A stretch of 64,000 bases of DNA from Gammaproteobacteria bacterium (lineage in GTDB: Bacteria; Pseudomonadota; Gammaproteobacteria; Pseudomonadales; Porticoccaceae). A program made the translations under genes and the position numbers. The DNA lies in contig JAGPUW010000008.1 of NCBI GenBank assembly GCA_018069465.1, positions 1 to 64,000 of the forward strand, written 5' to 3'. The notes under the pieces were generated by a model, which searched no databases, was not told the DNA's origin, and worked only from the letters and a program-made list of their open reading frames with translations. This document shows, piece after piece, positions 41,108 to 50,174 of the stretch (position 1 is the stretch's first letter; each line of letters starts with the position of its first letter).

Positions 41108-43072
41108 GTGACTCTGTTTCGACAGTTTCTAATAGTCCTGCTTATCGCTGTAGCACTGCTTTATTTAGGCAATATAGCCGTTGCTGCACACAATAATAAG
41201 ACACTTGTCGAAAAGCAGATGCGTACCCATGCAGAGGATACGGCCACGTCCATCGCCCTATCGATGACTCAAGCGGCAAGTAATGAAGATATCGCCACGC
41301 TTGAAACTATTCTCAACGCCGTTTCTGACAACGGCTTCTATCAACGTATTTATTTCCGCGGTATCGATAAGAAATTACTCATCGACCGCTATTTTCCATT
41401 ACGGGTGGAATCAGTACCACCCTGGTTCATCCGCGTAGTGCAGCTTCCGGTTTACGAGGGATCAGCAGAAGTCACCACTGATTTGTTCCAGCGGCTCGGT
41501 ACCCTTGTTGTTGTCAGCCACCCCGGACAGGCCTATCTCAATTTGTGGACGGTACTTGTAGAACAACTTATCTGGTTTTCCCTCGTCGCCATCATCACTT
41601 ATGTACTCATATCCCTGGCTATTAGGCGCTTGCTTATCCCTTTAAAAAGGCTGGAGAACCAGGCGAATGCCATCTGTCGACAGGATTTTGTCCAGCAGCA
41701 AAACATCCCCAGGACGCGAGAGCTGGCGACTCTGGTTAAGGCAATGAATCGTATGTCGCTGCAGGTGAGCCAGCTGTTTCAACGCCAGCTCGATTTGATC
41801 AGCGAATTACGTCAAAAGACGCGCCGTGATGAATTAACGGGGCTCGGAAATCGCAGCGATTTTGATGCCCGGCTCAACGCTTTTGTCGATGTTGAGTCGG
41901 GAAGTCATTGTGGAGTATTGATGATTTTAGCGGTACGCCACCTCGGCCAACTCAATCAACACTCAGGGCGCACAGAGGGCAATAATCTGCTCAAGTCAGT
42001 GGCCTCGTGTTTATCGACGTCTTTACAGCACTACGAGCAAGCGCTCATTGCCCGCCGTCAAGGTTGTGAATTTGCCATTTTTATTAGCGATATCGAGCGC
42101 ATCGATGCTCTCTCGATAGCACAAAGCCTGTTCGCTGATGTTCAGCAATTAAGCTGGTTTCAAGATCCCCAACAACACCTGCCCTCGATAAGTCCCATCT
42201 TGCAAATGGGCTATACCTACAGTGATTGCGTGTCTAACGGCCCGCTGTTATTGCGTGAGGCCGATATGGCGCTGGGTTCGATGGCGGATAATGCAAGCAG
42301 CCAGTGGCAGCAATTTAGTCACATTGAGAGCCCGACAAGTTCTGTTCTCAATATCGATTGGCCGAGATTCGTCTCTGAGGCCATCAGTAAGAAAAAAATC
42401 CTCCTCAATATACAGGCCGTTTACAGTGTGCCTGAGCGCAACATTTTGTCTTACGAGGTTTTCTCCAGCTTTCCGGATGAAAACCAGGGTTCGGTGTTTA
42501 GCGCTCGCACTGTTCTACCGGCATTGGAACGTGCGGGCCTCGGCCCTGAATTTGATCAACTTGTGCTGGGTGAATTACTGCACAAGTGGCAAGGGCGTAA
42601 CGAGCCACTGAATGTCAATATTTCTCTGAGTTCACTAAAATCCGCATCATTCCGCCATTGGCTGGCTAAGTTTTTAGCACAAAACCGGGATTTCGCCTCG
42701 CTTTTAAGCTGTGAATTGCCAGAGAGGGTTTTGCATTTGGCCGAGCATGAGGTTCGTCGCTTTGAAGCCCTGCTCAGTCAATACGGTGCCGGTTTAGCTA
42801 TCGACGGCTTTGGGCTCGGTAGCTCAAAATTTGCCTATTTAGGCAGCCTGCCCCTGCGTTACCTGAAGGTACATCGCAGTTTCACTCGCGACATTGATGG
42901 TGAACAAGACAATCAATTCTACATTCGCAGCTTAGTTCAACTGGCCAGCATTCGCTCTCTGCCTTTAATTGCCGAAGGCGTAGAATCCGAAACCGAGTGG
43001 CAGTTGCTGATGGAACTGGGTGTCAGTGGTGCCCAGGGGTATTACCTCGCTGAACTAGAAACCCTGGAATAA
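41108..43072 (+). CDS. lapD: LapD-type c-di-GMP receptor (HAMP-GGDEF-EAL)
   Basis: A 654-residue inner-membrane receptor. TM1 is at about 5-25, a periplasmic LapD_MoxY_N domain to about 150 carries the conserved Trp106 (VPPWF) that contacts LapG, TM2 is near 152-172, then HAMP, a degenerate GGDEF (RRQGCEF) and a degenerate EAL (SYEVFSSF). Both enzymatic sites are lost, as in LapD, where the EAL domain binds c-di-GMP and pulls LapG away from the adhesin. GTG 41108 with AAAAGG is preferred over TTG 41102. It is divergent from lapG across 238 bp. Confidence 0.93.
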   Translation: MTLFRQFLIVLLIAVALLYLGNIAVAAHNNKTLVEKQMRTHAEDTATSIALSMTQAASNEDIATLETILNAVSDNGFYQRIYFRGIDKKLLIDRYFPLRVESVPPWFIRVVQLPVYEGSAEVTTDLFQRLGTLVVVSHPGQAYLNLWTVLVEQLIWFSLVAIITYVLISLAIRRLLIPLKRLENQANAICRQDFVQQQNIPRTRELATLVKAMNRMSLQVSQLFQRQLDLISELRQKTRRDELTGLGNRSDFDARLNAFVDVESGSHCGVLMILAVRHLGQLNQHSGRTEGNNLLKSVASCLSTSLQHYEQALIARRQGCEFAIFISDIERIDALSIAQSLFADVQQLSWFQDPQQHLPSISPILQMGYTYSDCVSNGPLLLREADMALGSMADNASSQWQQFSHIESPTSSVLNIDWPRFVSEAISKKKILLNIQAVYSVPERNILSYEVFSSFPDENQGSVFSARTVLPALERAGLGPEFDQLVLGELLHKWQGRNEPLNVNISLSSLKSASFRHWLAKFLAQNRDFASLLSCELPERVLHLAEHEVRRFEALLSQYGAGLAIDGFGLGSSKFAYLGSLPLRYLKVHRSFTRDIDGEQDNQFYIRSLVQLASIRSLPLIAEGVESETEWQLLMELGVSGAQGYYLAELETLE

Positions 43073-43090
43073 GTCACCCGAAGATAACCA

Positions 43091-43831
43091 CTAATTAAAC
43101 GCAATCCGGCATTTAAGGCCTGCGGGCAAGCTTAAATCTGGGTTGTTGACCTTAACGCGAAAACCGAAAGTATTACTCGCCGCATCAATTACACGGTCAA
43201 CCACGACGACTTTGCCCGCCACCTCCGTCTCGGAGCCATCACCGGAGGGGTGGACAATTTTCACCTTTACCTTCATGCCTTTACTGACCTGCCCATAGCT
43301 ATCAGAGCGCATAACAATTTCAGCATACAGTGGGTTGAGCGCCATCAATTCCATCACTGGTTCACTACCCACATACTCACCAATGGAGACATGGCGTTTA
43401 ACCACGACACCTTTAATGGGGCTGCGAATATCCCGTTGTTTTAAACGAGCTTCCGCTTCAGCCACCGTTAAGCGAGCAAGTTGTTGCTCGGTCACCAGTT
43501 CGTCGCGCTCAAAATCGGAAAGCAGCCCCTGTTCGAGTAGCTCCTGATTACGATTCAGTTTTCGACTGGCAAAATCTGCTCGGGCTATTACTGTTCTCAA
43601 CGCCGCCCGCTCCAGCTCACTTTCCAGGGACAGCAGTATCTGATTCTTTTTCACCATGCCGCCACGTTCAGCATTGACCCGACTCACAATGCCGGAGACT
43701 TGACTGCTCAAAAGTATTTCGCTGGATGGTTCAAGCAGACAGCTGAGTTGTGAGCCGGATAGTTCAGCGTGCGCCCCACTGGACGCCGATAACATAATCC
43801 AGGTCCCGAAAAAAATTGTTACAAACTTCAT
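43091..43831 (-). CDS. Periplasmic adaptor (HlyD/RND membrane-fusion type)
   Basis: A 246-residue protein from ATG 43831 with a signal peptide (VTIFFGTWIMLSASSGAHA). It has a lipoyl-like half (ILLSSQVSGIVSRVNAERGGMVKKNQILLSLES), a short helical hairpin (RTVIARADFASRKLNRNQELLEQGLLSDFERDEL), the second lipoyl half (IRSPIKGVVVKRHVSIGEYV) and a beta-barrel. It is short, without a long coiled coil, so it probably contacts inner-membrane partners more than a TolC-like channel. It is the last gene of the exporter operon, 76 bp after the SecA-like gene. Confidence 0.85.
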   Translation of the reverse strand: MKFVTIFFGTWIMLSASSGAHAELSGSQLSCLLEPSSEILLSSQVSGIVSRVNAERGGMVKKNQILLSLESELERAALRTVIARADFASRKLNRNQELLEQGLLSDFERDELVTEQQLARLTVAEAEARLKQRDIRSPIKGVVVKRHVSIGEYVGSEPVMELMALNPLYAEIVMRSDSYGQVSKGMKVKVKIVHPSGDGSETEVAGKVVVVDRVIDAASNTFGFRVKVNNPDLSLPAGLKCRIAFN

Positions 43832-43907
43832 TGCCACCTCATTGCCACTATTGTTTATGGGTTTCGCTGTTCCCTTCGCCGCACCCCGTCGATCGAGGTG
43901 TGGCACA

Positions 43908-45950
43908 TTATATCGACTCTGCCGTAAAGGCCAGAATATCCCCCTGACGGGAGTCCACTTTAAGTAGTTGCTGGCGTAGGCGACTATGCTGGGTTTGTAA
44001 ACGTGCCTGCCTGCGGCGCATAAGAAAAAGCGCCAGGCGCTGTCCCCAGCGCTGGCGACTTACTCTTACCAGTAAGTGTCTATACCAGGTGCGCTGCAGC
44101 CATTCATCATCCATGGAAACAATTAATTCGACACTACCGGGATCACCAAAGCGCGCACCGCGACCCGCTAACTGGCGATCAATACGTGAGGCTTCCTGCA
44201 GCTCAGTTAAGATAACATGCAGACCACCGGCGCCGTGCACATCGCTATGTAGCTTAATATCCGTGCCCCGCCCCGCCATACTGGTGGCAATCGTGACCTG
44301 CCCCGGCTGGCCCGCCGCCGCAATCAACGCCGCTTCTTCGGCATCCTGCTTGGCATTCAACAAGCGACATTGCAGCCCTTTTTCAGCGAGTGCAGCGCCA
44401 ATGAGTTCAGAACTGCTGACCGTACTACTACCGACAAGTACCGAGCGCCCCAAGGCTACTTCGCGAGCGACCGCCTCGGCAATACAGGCTTGTTTGTCTG
44501 TGTCGGTGGCGCACAGCGTATCGGGATAATGCTGTCTGCGTAGGGGATGGTGAGTGGGGATGTCCACCACGGGTAGATTATAAATTTTCCAAAATTCACC
44601 CACTACCTCGCGAGCAGTTCCGGTCATTCCCGCCAGCCAGTGATAGCGTCGAAAAAAGTTTTGATAACTAATCTTGGCCAGTGTTTCCCGAGGCGCTGTC
44701 AGCTCACAGCCTTCCTTGGTTTCAATCAACTGATGTAGACCGCGCTCCCAGGTGCGATCGGGCATGACTCTACCGGTGTGACTATCAATGATCTGTACCT
44801 TGCCATCCCGCACTAAATAATGGCGGTCACGCTCGAAAAAAATCAGTGCCGTCAGTGCCTGGCGAATAATTTCATAGCGCCGAATGCGCCCTACCCAGTA
44901 AGCCCCGAGGTTGGCCGAAGCCTGATCAATATAGGCTTCCCCCTTTGCTGTCAGCTGTATTTGGCGGCGCATATCCTGCTGCTCAAAGTGCGTATCGCGC
45001 TGCAACTGCCTGGCCAGCACGACCGCTTGCTGATAAACCTGTTCCTGGCCTTCATTGTGATGGGTCTCACCGGAGATAATCAGAGGCGTGCGGGCCTCGT
45101 CCATAAACACACTATCGGCTTCATCGACGATGGCAAAATGTAATCCGCGTAGCATCAGCTGCTGATCCATTTGATCATTGCCCTTCAAGCGCTCGGCGTG
45201 ACGATGCATGGCCGCCGAGGCTCCCTTAAGCACTAGGTAATCTTTCAGGTAATCAAACACCAGCTCTTTGTTGGTGCAGTAGACAATGTCCAGAGCATAG
45301 ATGTCGCGGCGCTCATCTTTTGACATACCCTGCTGTATACAGCCGACACTCAAGCCCAGCCACTCGTACAAGGGTGTCATCTCTTCGGCATCGCGAGCCG
45401 CCAGATAGTCGTTCACAGTAATGATGTGTACGGGAATTCCCGCCAGCGCAGCGGCAGCCACGGGTAGTGTGGCCGTCAGTGTTTTTCCTTCACCGGTAGC
45501 CATTTCAGCGACCCGGCCCTGAAACATCGCTAAGCCACCGCGCAACTGACTCTCGAAATGACGCATACCCAAACTGCGGCCAGCTACCTCGCGAATTAAG
45601 GCAAAGGCTAGACAGAGACTGTCGCGGTCAAAAGCCCGGCACAGTAAGTGGCTACGAAGCTGGGCCACGGCTTCGCGCAACTGGGCGTCGTTGTAAGCCC
45701 CTACCCTTTCATCGTGCCCCTTAATACGCTTTATATAAGGATCTAAAGGCCGACCCTTACGCCAGTACCAGCGACCGCCCCAGCCTTTAATTTGGTGATA
45801 TGGCCGCTCGAACCAGCGCATTGGCCGTGGTAGGGCTTGCTCTGGGCGCAGCAGTATCGATGTCGGCTGGCGACTGGGCCCCGCAACGGTAGGCCCGCTT
45901 GCTGCGCTTGAGTTGTGCGGGGCTAAACCAACAGTCGCCAGGTCAGACAT
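43908..45950 (-). CDS. SecA-like translocation ATPase, short form
   Basis: A 680-residue SecA paralog; E. coli SecA has 901. The motor is intact: Walker A MATGEGKTLTA, VNDYLAARDAEEM, DEAD-box VDEADSVFMDEARTPLIISG, MAGRGTDIKL and RQLAGRGARFGDPGS. A PPXD-like insert lies between the nucleotide domains. After motif VI only about 80 residues remain, mostly basic (LALFLMRRRQARLQTQHSRLRQQLL), so the helical wing, most of the scaffold and the zinc tail are missing. It overlaps the M50 gene by 8 nt and belongs to a set serving the giant protein. A dedicated export motor is the natural inference. Confidence 0.9.
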   Translation of the reverse strand: MSDLATVGLAPHNSSAASGPTVAGPSRQPTSILLRPEQALPRPMRWFERPYHQIKGWGGRWYWRKGRPLDPYIKRIKGHDERVGAYNDAQLREAVAQLRSHLLCRAFDRDSLCLAFALIREVAGRSLGMRHFESQLRGGLAMFQGRVAEMATGEGKTLTATLPVAAAALAGIPVHIITVNDYLAARDAEEMTPLYEWLGLSVGCIQQGMSKDERRDIYALDIVYCTNKELVFDYLKDYLVLKGASAAMHRHAERLKGNDQMDQQLMLRGLHFAIVDEADSVFMDEARTPLIISGETHHNEGQEQVYQQAVVLARQLQRDTHFEQQDMRRQIQLTAKGEAYIDQASANLGAYWVGRIRRYEIIRQALTALIFFERDRHYLVRDGKVQIIDSHTGRVMPDRTWERGLHQLIETKEGCELTAPRETLAKISYQNFFRRYHWLAGMTGTAREVVGEFWKIYNLPVVDIPTHHPLRRQHYPDTLCATDTDKQACIAEAVAREVALGRSVLVGSSTVSSSELIGAALAEKGLQCRLLNAKQDAEEAALIAAAGQPGQVTIATSMAGRGTDIKLHSDVHGAGGLHVILTELQEASRIDRQLAGRGARFGDPGSVELIVSMDDEWLQRTWYRHLLVRVSRQRWGQRLALFLMRRRQARLQTQHSRLRQQLLKVDSRQGDILAFTAESI

Positions 45951-48093
45951 CAAGTTGCCTCAGAAAGACGCGACGTAAATCGCGCAGCCAACGCCAGAGC
46001 AGCGGTTCGGGTTGATGATGGAAAAGCACATGCACTCGCTCATTGAGGCGCTCTCGGGGTGCTTGCGGTGCATCCAGCACGAGACGGAAATGATGTTTAA
46101 AGGCCTGGGGGAGTTCACTACCGGTATCCGGGCGGGTAATAATCAAGCCCCCCGCCTCCACCGCCAAAATATCATTGGCTAGTGTTTGGGTGCTGGCCGG
46201 TACGATACGAGAAATGGTGGCTGGAAACGTTTGTCGCTGCTGCGAAACCATCCGTACCTCAACGGCGCGCGTGCGATTGCGAACGGCATTAATATGGTCT
46301 TCATCGACCAGAACGGTGACCGGTAGCTGGTCAAAATTAACAATGTTACCCAGTAGATCACCACGGGAAAGATAGCGGCCGTGCAGTGAACTGGCATGGG
46401 GTAAGATAAAGGTGCCACTCTTTTGCGCCACCAGGGTCAAGGCCGTTTCTTTGTCCCGTGCACGGCGGTATTCTAGGCGACGAAAATCCAGGAACTCTTG
46501 CGCAATACCCGATTCAACCCGATCTCCCAGCGCCGCCAGGTGGCGCGCTTCGGCTTCGCGAACCTGTGCCCCAAGCACCGCGACCTCGGCATCCAGTGTG
46601 GGATCTTTTAAACGTAATAAAGCTTGCCCCTGCTCCACCTGACTACCCGGTTGGGCAAGTGTTTCATCGAGAAAGCCACTACTGCGCACTCGTACCTGGG
46701 AGTTGTCCGATGCCGTCAACACGCCGTGGGTGTACGTCGCATAGGGAAAGGGAATGACCCCCAGGAGCAGGACAAGCGCCAAAACCCCAAGGCTAATCAC
46801 GCCCCAGGTACGTTTCGCTTTTTGTTGCAGTTGCGTATCACTGAAGGGCTTGGCCAATAATTTAAACAGCGGCTGCACTATCCCGCCCCAAAGTGTCCAC
46901 ATGGCCAATAGGGTACCGATAAACAAGTATTCGGAGGCAATAAATAGCGCAATCGACATCATGATGACAATGCGATACAGGTAGGAGCTAAGGGCATAAG
47001 CCACTAGCCAGCGGGCTTCTCGGCCTGTCGCCGCTGGCGAGATCAGCCCGCGCACACCCATCAGGCTACTTTTCACCCAGTATCCGACATAACTTGCCGA
47101 GCGTTTGGCCAGATTGGGGATCTCCAGAAAATCGGCAAGCACGTAGTAGGCATCAAAACGCAGCAGCGGATTGCCGTTGAAAAATACCGTCGAGACGCCG
47201 GAAATCAGCATAGTATTGAAGGCCAGGGCACGCACGAGTCCCGGTTCCGCCAGTGTCCAAACCAACATTGCCAGAGCGGCAATAAAGCCCTCAATTAATA
47301 TACCAATCGCGCCCACTAGCATGCGCTGATACTTGCTGCGAAAGGCCGTGGCGGCACTGGCATCGACATAGGGCACCGGGAAAAACACCAGAAACATAAT
47401 ACCGATTTCATGTACTTCACCGCCCCAGCGCTTAACGGCATAGGCGTGTCCAAGCTCGTGAAGGGTTTTCACAAAGGGGTAGATTAAGGCCATCAACAGC
47501 AGGTTTGAGGCCGCCAGTATTCGATCACTGAGGTTGCCCGTTAAACCATCCCAATGAACGGCAGCCATTAATCCCGCGACACCAACCACCACCACCCATA
47601 GCACGGCCATCCAGCGCGTGAAGAAAGGGGCAGCAATGGCCATGGTGTTATTCAAAAACCGCTCGGGATCAAACAACGGTATACGCACAGCAAGAGGCGA
47701 TTTAATCTTCTGCATCAATTTTTGGCGCGCCAACATGGCGTGGCGTCTATCGAGAGCCTCCATGTCGGGCATGCTGTCGGAGTGCAGCACGTTGGCGCTA
47801 AAAAGTTTTGACACCAGTCCAATAATGTCGTCCTGAGTGGGCATGTCGTCACCGAGTAGCTCGCAGGCTTCCTCCCAAATTTGCTGCAAACTGCGCTGGC
47901 CATTCATCTTGCCAATGATCAGATACGCCTCGGGTGTAAACCGGTGGAACTGGCCCGAGGCGTGATCCTGCAATACATACCAAATTTCACCACGGTATAA
48001 ATGGCGGTGAATCGCCGTGTGCCGTCGCAGGCGGGGAGATAATTCAGAAACTAGATACCAGGATTGACTGAAAAGTGAGGCATTAAGCGACAA
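45943..48093 (-). CDS. Membrane M50 metalloprotease fused to HlyD-like adaptor
   Basis: A 716-residue polytopic protein starting at TTG 48093 (GGGGA upstream). Residues about 25-110 look like a PqqD-type peptide-binding domain (YRGEIWYVLQDHASGQFHRFTPEAYLIIGKMNG). The membrane core follows with the zinc motif TLHELGHAYA and FFNGNPLLRFDAYYVLADFLEIPN, which supplies the third ligand. From about 440 a lipoyl/adaptor part begins after one TM (VRVRSSGFLDETLAQPGSQVEQGQALLRLKD). Proteins of this architecture occur with secreted peptides. It may process or channel the giant substrate. Confidence 0.88.
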   Translation of the reverse strand: MSLNASLFSQSWYLVSELSPRLRRHTAIHRHLYRGEIWYVLQDHASGQFHRFTPEAYLIIGKMNGQRSLQQIWEEACELLGDDMPTQDDIIGLVSKLFSANVLHSDSMPDMEALDRRHAMLARQKLMQKIKSPLAVRIPLFDPERFLNNTMAIAAPFFTRWMAVLWVVVVGVAGLMAAVHWDGLTGNLSDRILAASNLLLMALIYPFVKTLHELGHAYAVKRWGGEVHEIGIMFLVFFPVPYVDASAATAFRSKYQRMLVGAIGILIEGFIAALAMLVWTLAEPGLVRALAFNTMLISGVSTVFFNGNPLLRFDAYYVLADFLEIPNLAKRSASYVGYWVKSSLMGVRGLISPAATGREARWLVAYALSSYLYRIVIMMSIALFIASEYLFIGTLLAMWTLWGGIVQPLFKLLAKPFSDTQLQQKAKRTWGVISLGVLALVLLLGVIPFPYATYTHGVLTASDNSQVRVRSSGFLDETLAQPGSQVEQGQALLRLKDPTLDAEVAVLGAQVREAEARHLAALGDRVESGIAQEFLDFRRLEYRRARDKETALTLVAQKSGTFILPHASSLHGRYLSRGDLLGNIVNFDQLPVTVLVDEDHINAVRNRTRAVEVRMVSQQRQTFPATISRIVPASTQTLANDILAVEAGGLIITRPDTGSELPQAFKHHFRLVLDAPQAPRERLNERVHVLFHHQPEPLLWRWLRDLRRVFLRQLDV

Positions 48094-48096
48094 AAT

Positions 48097-50022
48097 TTAT
48101 CCCCACCAGCGCCAAAAGCGCAGCCGTAACCAATCGTTCAACTCACGGGTCCAGACCGAGAATAGATTGCGCTCATCGATAAATACTTTGCCAATACCCT
48201 CCATACCCGGACGTAGGCGCTCGTGGCTATCGTGCAACATTGCCTCGACAATAAAGAAGGTCGCAGCGTCTTTGTATTCAGTTACCGGGGTAATATTACT
48301 GACCGTAAATGCAAAGGACATGTCCGGTAGAGCCGACAAATACAGGGCGCCACTTTGCCCGATAGTGACGTCACCAATACGACTTTCTTTAATCATCAGA
48401 TCGACCCGGTAGGCACTGACTGGGGAGATTTCAAACAGTACTTCACCGTGGGAAACCGCGCCACCCAGACGCTGGCTGAGGTCGCCACTCACCACCAGCC
48501 CAGCAAATGGTGCGTAGAGGCTGGTGCGCTGCAGCTGACTTTCGACCAGATGCAATTGCGCCTGAGCTTGCTCCAACTGAGCGTCGATGATGGTGATACG
48601 GGCGCGATCGTGGGCCGCTGTGGCCTCCTGATATTGACGGCTTAGTTTATTCTGCTGGCCACGCCACTTGAGCTGTTCCAGTAACAGGTCTCTATCATCG
48701 AGGTGCAGCAGCACATCGCCCTGATTGACCACGTCACCGGCACGATGCTGAGCATTTTTGATGTAAGCATCAAAAGGGGCTGCCACCACCTGTTGACTCA
48801 CGGTTTGTAGTGCGGCCGGGGCGGACAAGCGATAAGCCCCGTCAACCATCACCCCCAGCAACACCAGCACACTGGCTATGGACAACAGTAACTTGCGGCC
48901 GAGGTAGCCCGGCCCCCAGATACGTTGTAACTGTTGCCGGGCCGCGTCACGAATTTTTTGATGAAGGGGCCGGTCGTTGTCACGCTTACCCTCCAGAGCA
49001 CTGACCGCCAGCATCACCACGCTCTCACAATATTGCACATCATCGAGGCTGAAGGGCTGGTCAATATCGCGCTGCAGGGTGATCGCCCCCACCCAGCGTT
49101 CATCTACCTGCAAGGGTATGGTCAGCAGCGCTTCACCCTGCTGTAGCTCCTCCAAACTTTTATGGGCCACCATTACCAGATTGGCCGACAGCTTTGGTAG
49201 TACGGGCAAAACAACGGCAGCGCGCTGATCAACCGCCTCGTCCATGGCATTTTCCAGCGCCCGCACCATATTCATCTGGCTGCCAAAATCGGCACTGTGA
49301 GACAGGTGGGCCAGCTTGACGCCCTCGTTTTCTACCAGGCCGAGGCTTACCAGATTGCAATTTAAGTTGATCGCCAGCTCGGTGACTAAGCGCATGGCTG
49401 CGCTATTAAAACCTGGCTCAGGTAAGACTCGGGCCAATAGATCGACACTGGTACTCAGGCGCATAAAGGCAGCCTGACGCTCATCAAATAAACGTCGCAT
49501 CTGTGCCAGTTCTACCCAGACAGCACCCCACTGCAGGCTATTCATGGTGTGCGATAGCTGAGCTTCTGAATCTAAGTGCACGGCCACGGCAATCACCGCT
49601 GAGACCTCATCTGCCAGTTGCACGGGATAGGCGACGCCGAAGCAATGAGCGGCCTCCTGCCCTTCTGTCACTTGCCCTTCTGCGACTTGCCCTTCTGTAG
49701 GTGGCAGCTCTGTCACCAAACCACTGCCTTGGGCCATCACTTGCTCGGTCAGATCCGACAAGCTATCCATTGCTTGATTCGCATCGGGCCAAACGGCCAC
49801 CGGCTGAAAATGCTCACCTTCACGGACCGCCAAAATAGCGCTATATGCCCCTTCAATAAGACCGCACTGTAATTCCAGCCATGTCTGAAAATCCATGCTG
49901 GCAGACAATTGGGCCATTCTTTGCCAGTGCTCCTGAGCGGGCCTGACGGGGGTCGTTAGGGTTGAGGACTCTTCGGCCTCTTGCTCTGACTTTGTATCGG
50001 GTGATTGAAATTGAGACGCCAT
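48097..50022 (-). CDS. GAF-domain protein fused to HlyD-type adaptor
   Basis: A 641-residue protein. The cytoplasmic N-terminal half contains one or two GAF-like domains (SLGLVENEGVKLAHLSHSADFGSQMNMV, LLTIPLQVDERWVGAITLQRDIDQPFSLDDV). A single TM (LLLSIASVLVLLGVMVDGAYRLS) leads to an adaptor with lipoyl halves (VVAAPFDAYIKNAQHRAGDVVNQGDVLLHLDD, LYAPFAGLVVSGDLSQRLGG) and a coiled-coil hairpin. This couples a small-molecule sensor to an export adaptor, an uncommon fusion. It lies 4 bp before the M50 gene and about 150 bp after the giant gene. Confidence 0.87.
   Translation of the reverse strand: MASQFQSPDTKSEQEAEESSTLTTPVRPAQEHWQRMAQLSASMDFQTWLELQCGLIEGAYSAILAVREGEHFQPVAVWPDANQAMDSLSDLTEQVMAQGSGLVTELPPTEGQVAEGQVTEGQEAAHCFGVAYPVQLADEVSAVIAVAVHLDSEAQLSHTMNSLQWGAVWVELAQMRRLFDERQAAFMRLSTSVDLLARVLPEPGFNSAAMRLVTELAINLNCNLVSLGLVENEGVKLAHLSHSADFGSQMNMVRALENAMDEAVDQRAAVVLPVLPKLSANLVMVAHKSLEELQQGEALLTIPLQVDERWVGAITLQRDIDQPFSLDDVQYCESVVMLAVSALEGKRDNDRPLHQKIRDAARQQLQRIWGPGYLGRKLLLSIASVLVLLGVMVDGAYRLSAPAALQTVSQQVVAAPFDAYIKNAQHRAGDVVNQGDVLLHLDDRDLLLEQLKWRGQQNKLSRQYQEATAAHDRARITIIDAQLEQAQAQLHLVESQLQRTSLYAPFAGLVVSGDLSQRLGGAVSHGEVLFEISPVSAYRVDLMIKESRIGDVTIGQSGALYLSALPDMSFAFTVSNITPVTEYKDAATFFIVEAMLHDSHERLRPGMEGIGKVFIDERNLFSVWTRELNDWLRLRFWRWWG
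49661..49705 (-). repeat. Three 15-bp tandem units in the GAF-HlyD gene
   Basis: Units at 49661-49675, 49676-49690 and 49691-49705 (plus-strand CCTTCTGTCACTTGC, CCTTCTGCGACTTGC, CCTTCTGTAGGTGGC) encode an EGQVT/EGQVA-type five-residue repeat in a loop of the N-terminal domain. The period keeps the frame. Confidence 0.75.
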
Positions 50023-50091
50023 TGGGGTGCTTTAAGCAAACTCACTTTATTGATGGGGAAAAGACGATGCCAGAGTGGCACGCAAAAGAAT

Positions 50092-50109
50092 AGCCCCCTT
50101 GCGGGGGCT
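50092..50109. terminator. Terminator between giant adhesin and exporter genes
   Basis: AGCCCCC (50092-50098) pairs with GGGGGCT (50103-50109) around TTGC. T-rich tracts on both sides (TATTCTTTT on the minus strand, TTATTT on the plus strand) allow termination in either direction. It lies 66 bp after the giant gene's stop and may reduce read-through into the exporter genes. Confidence 0.75.
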
Positions 50110-50174
50110 TTATTTACGAGCTCGTGTATCAGGCCATCGCCAGCTTGCTTTCAGGGCATGTAAAGCTGGGTTTA

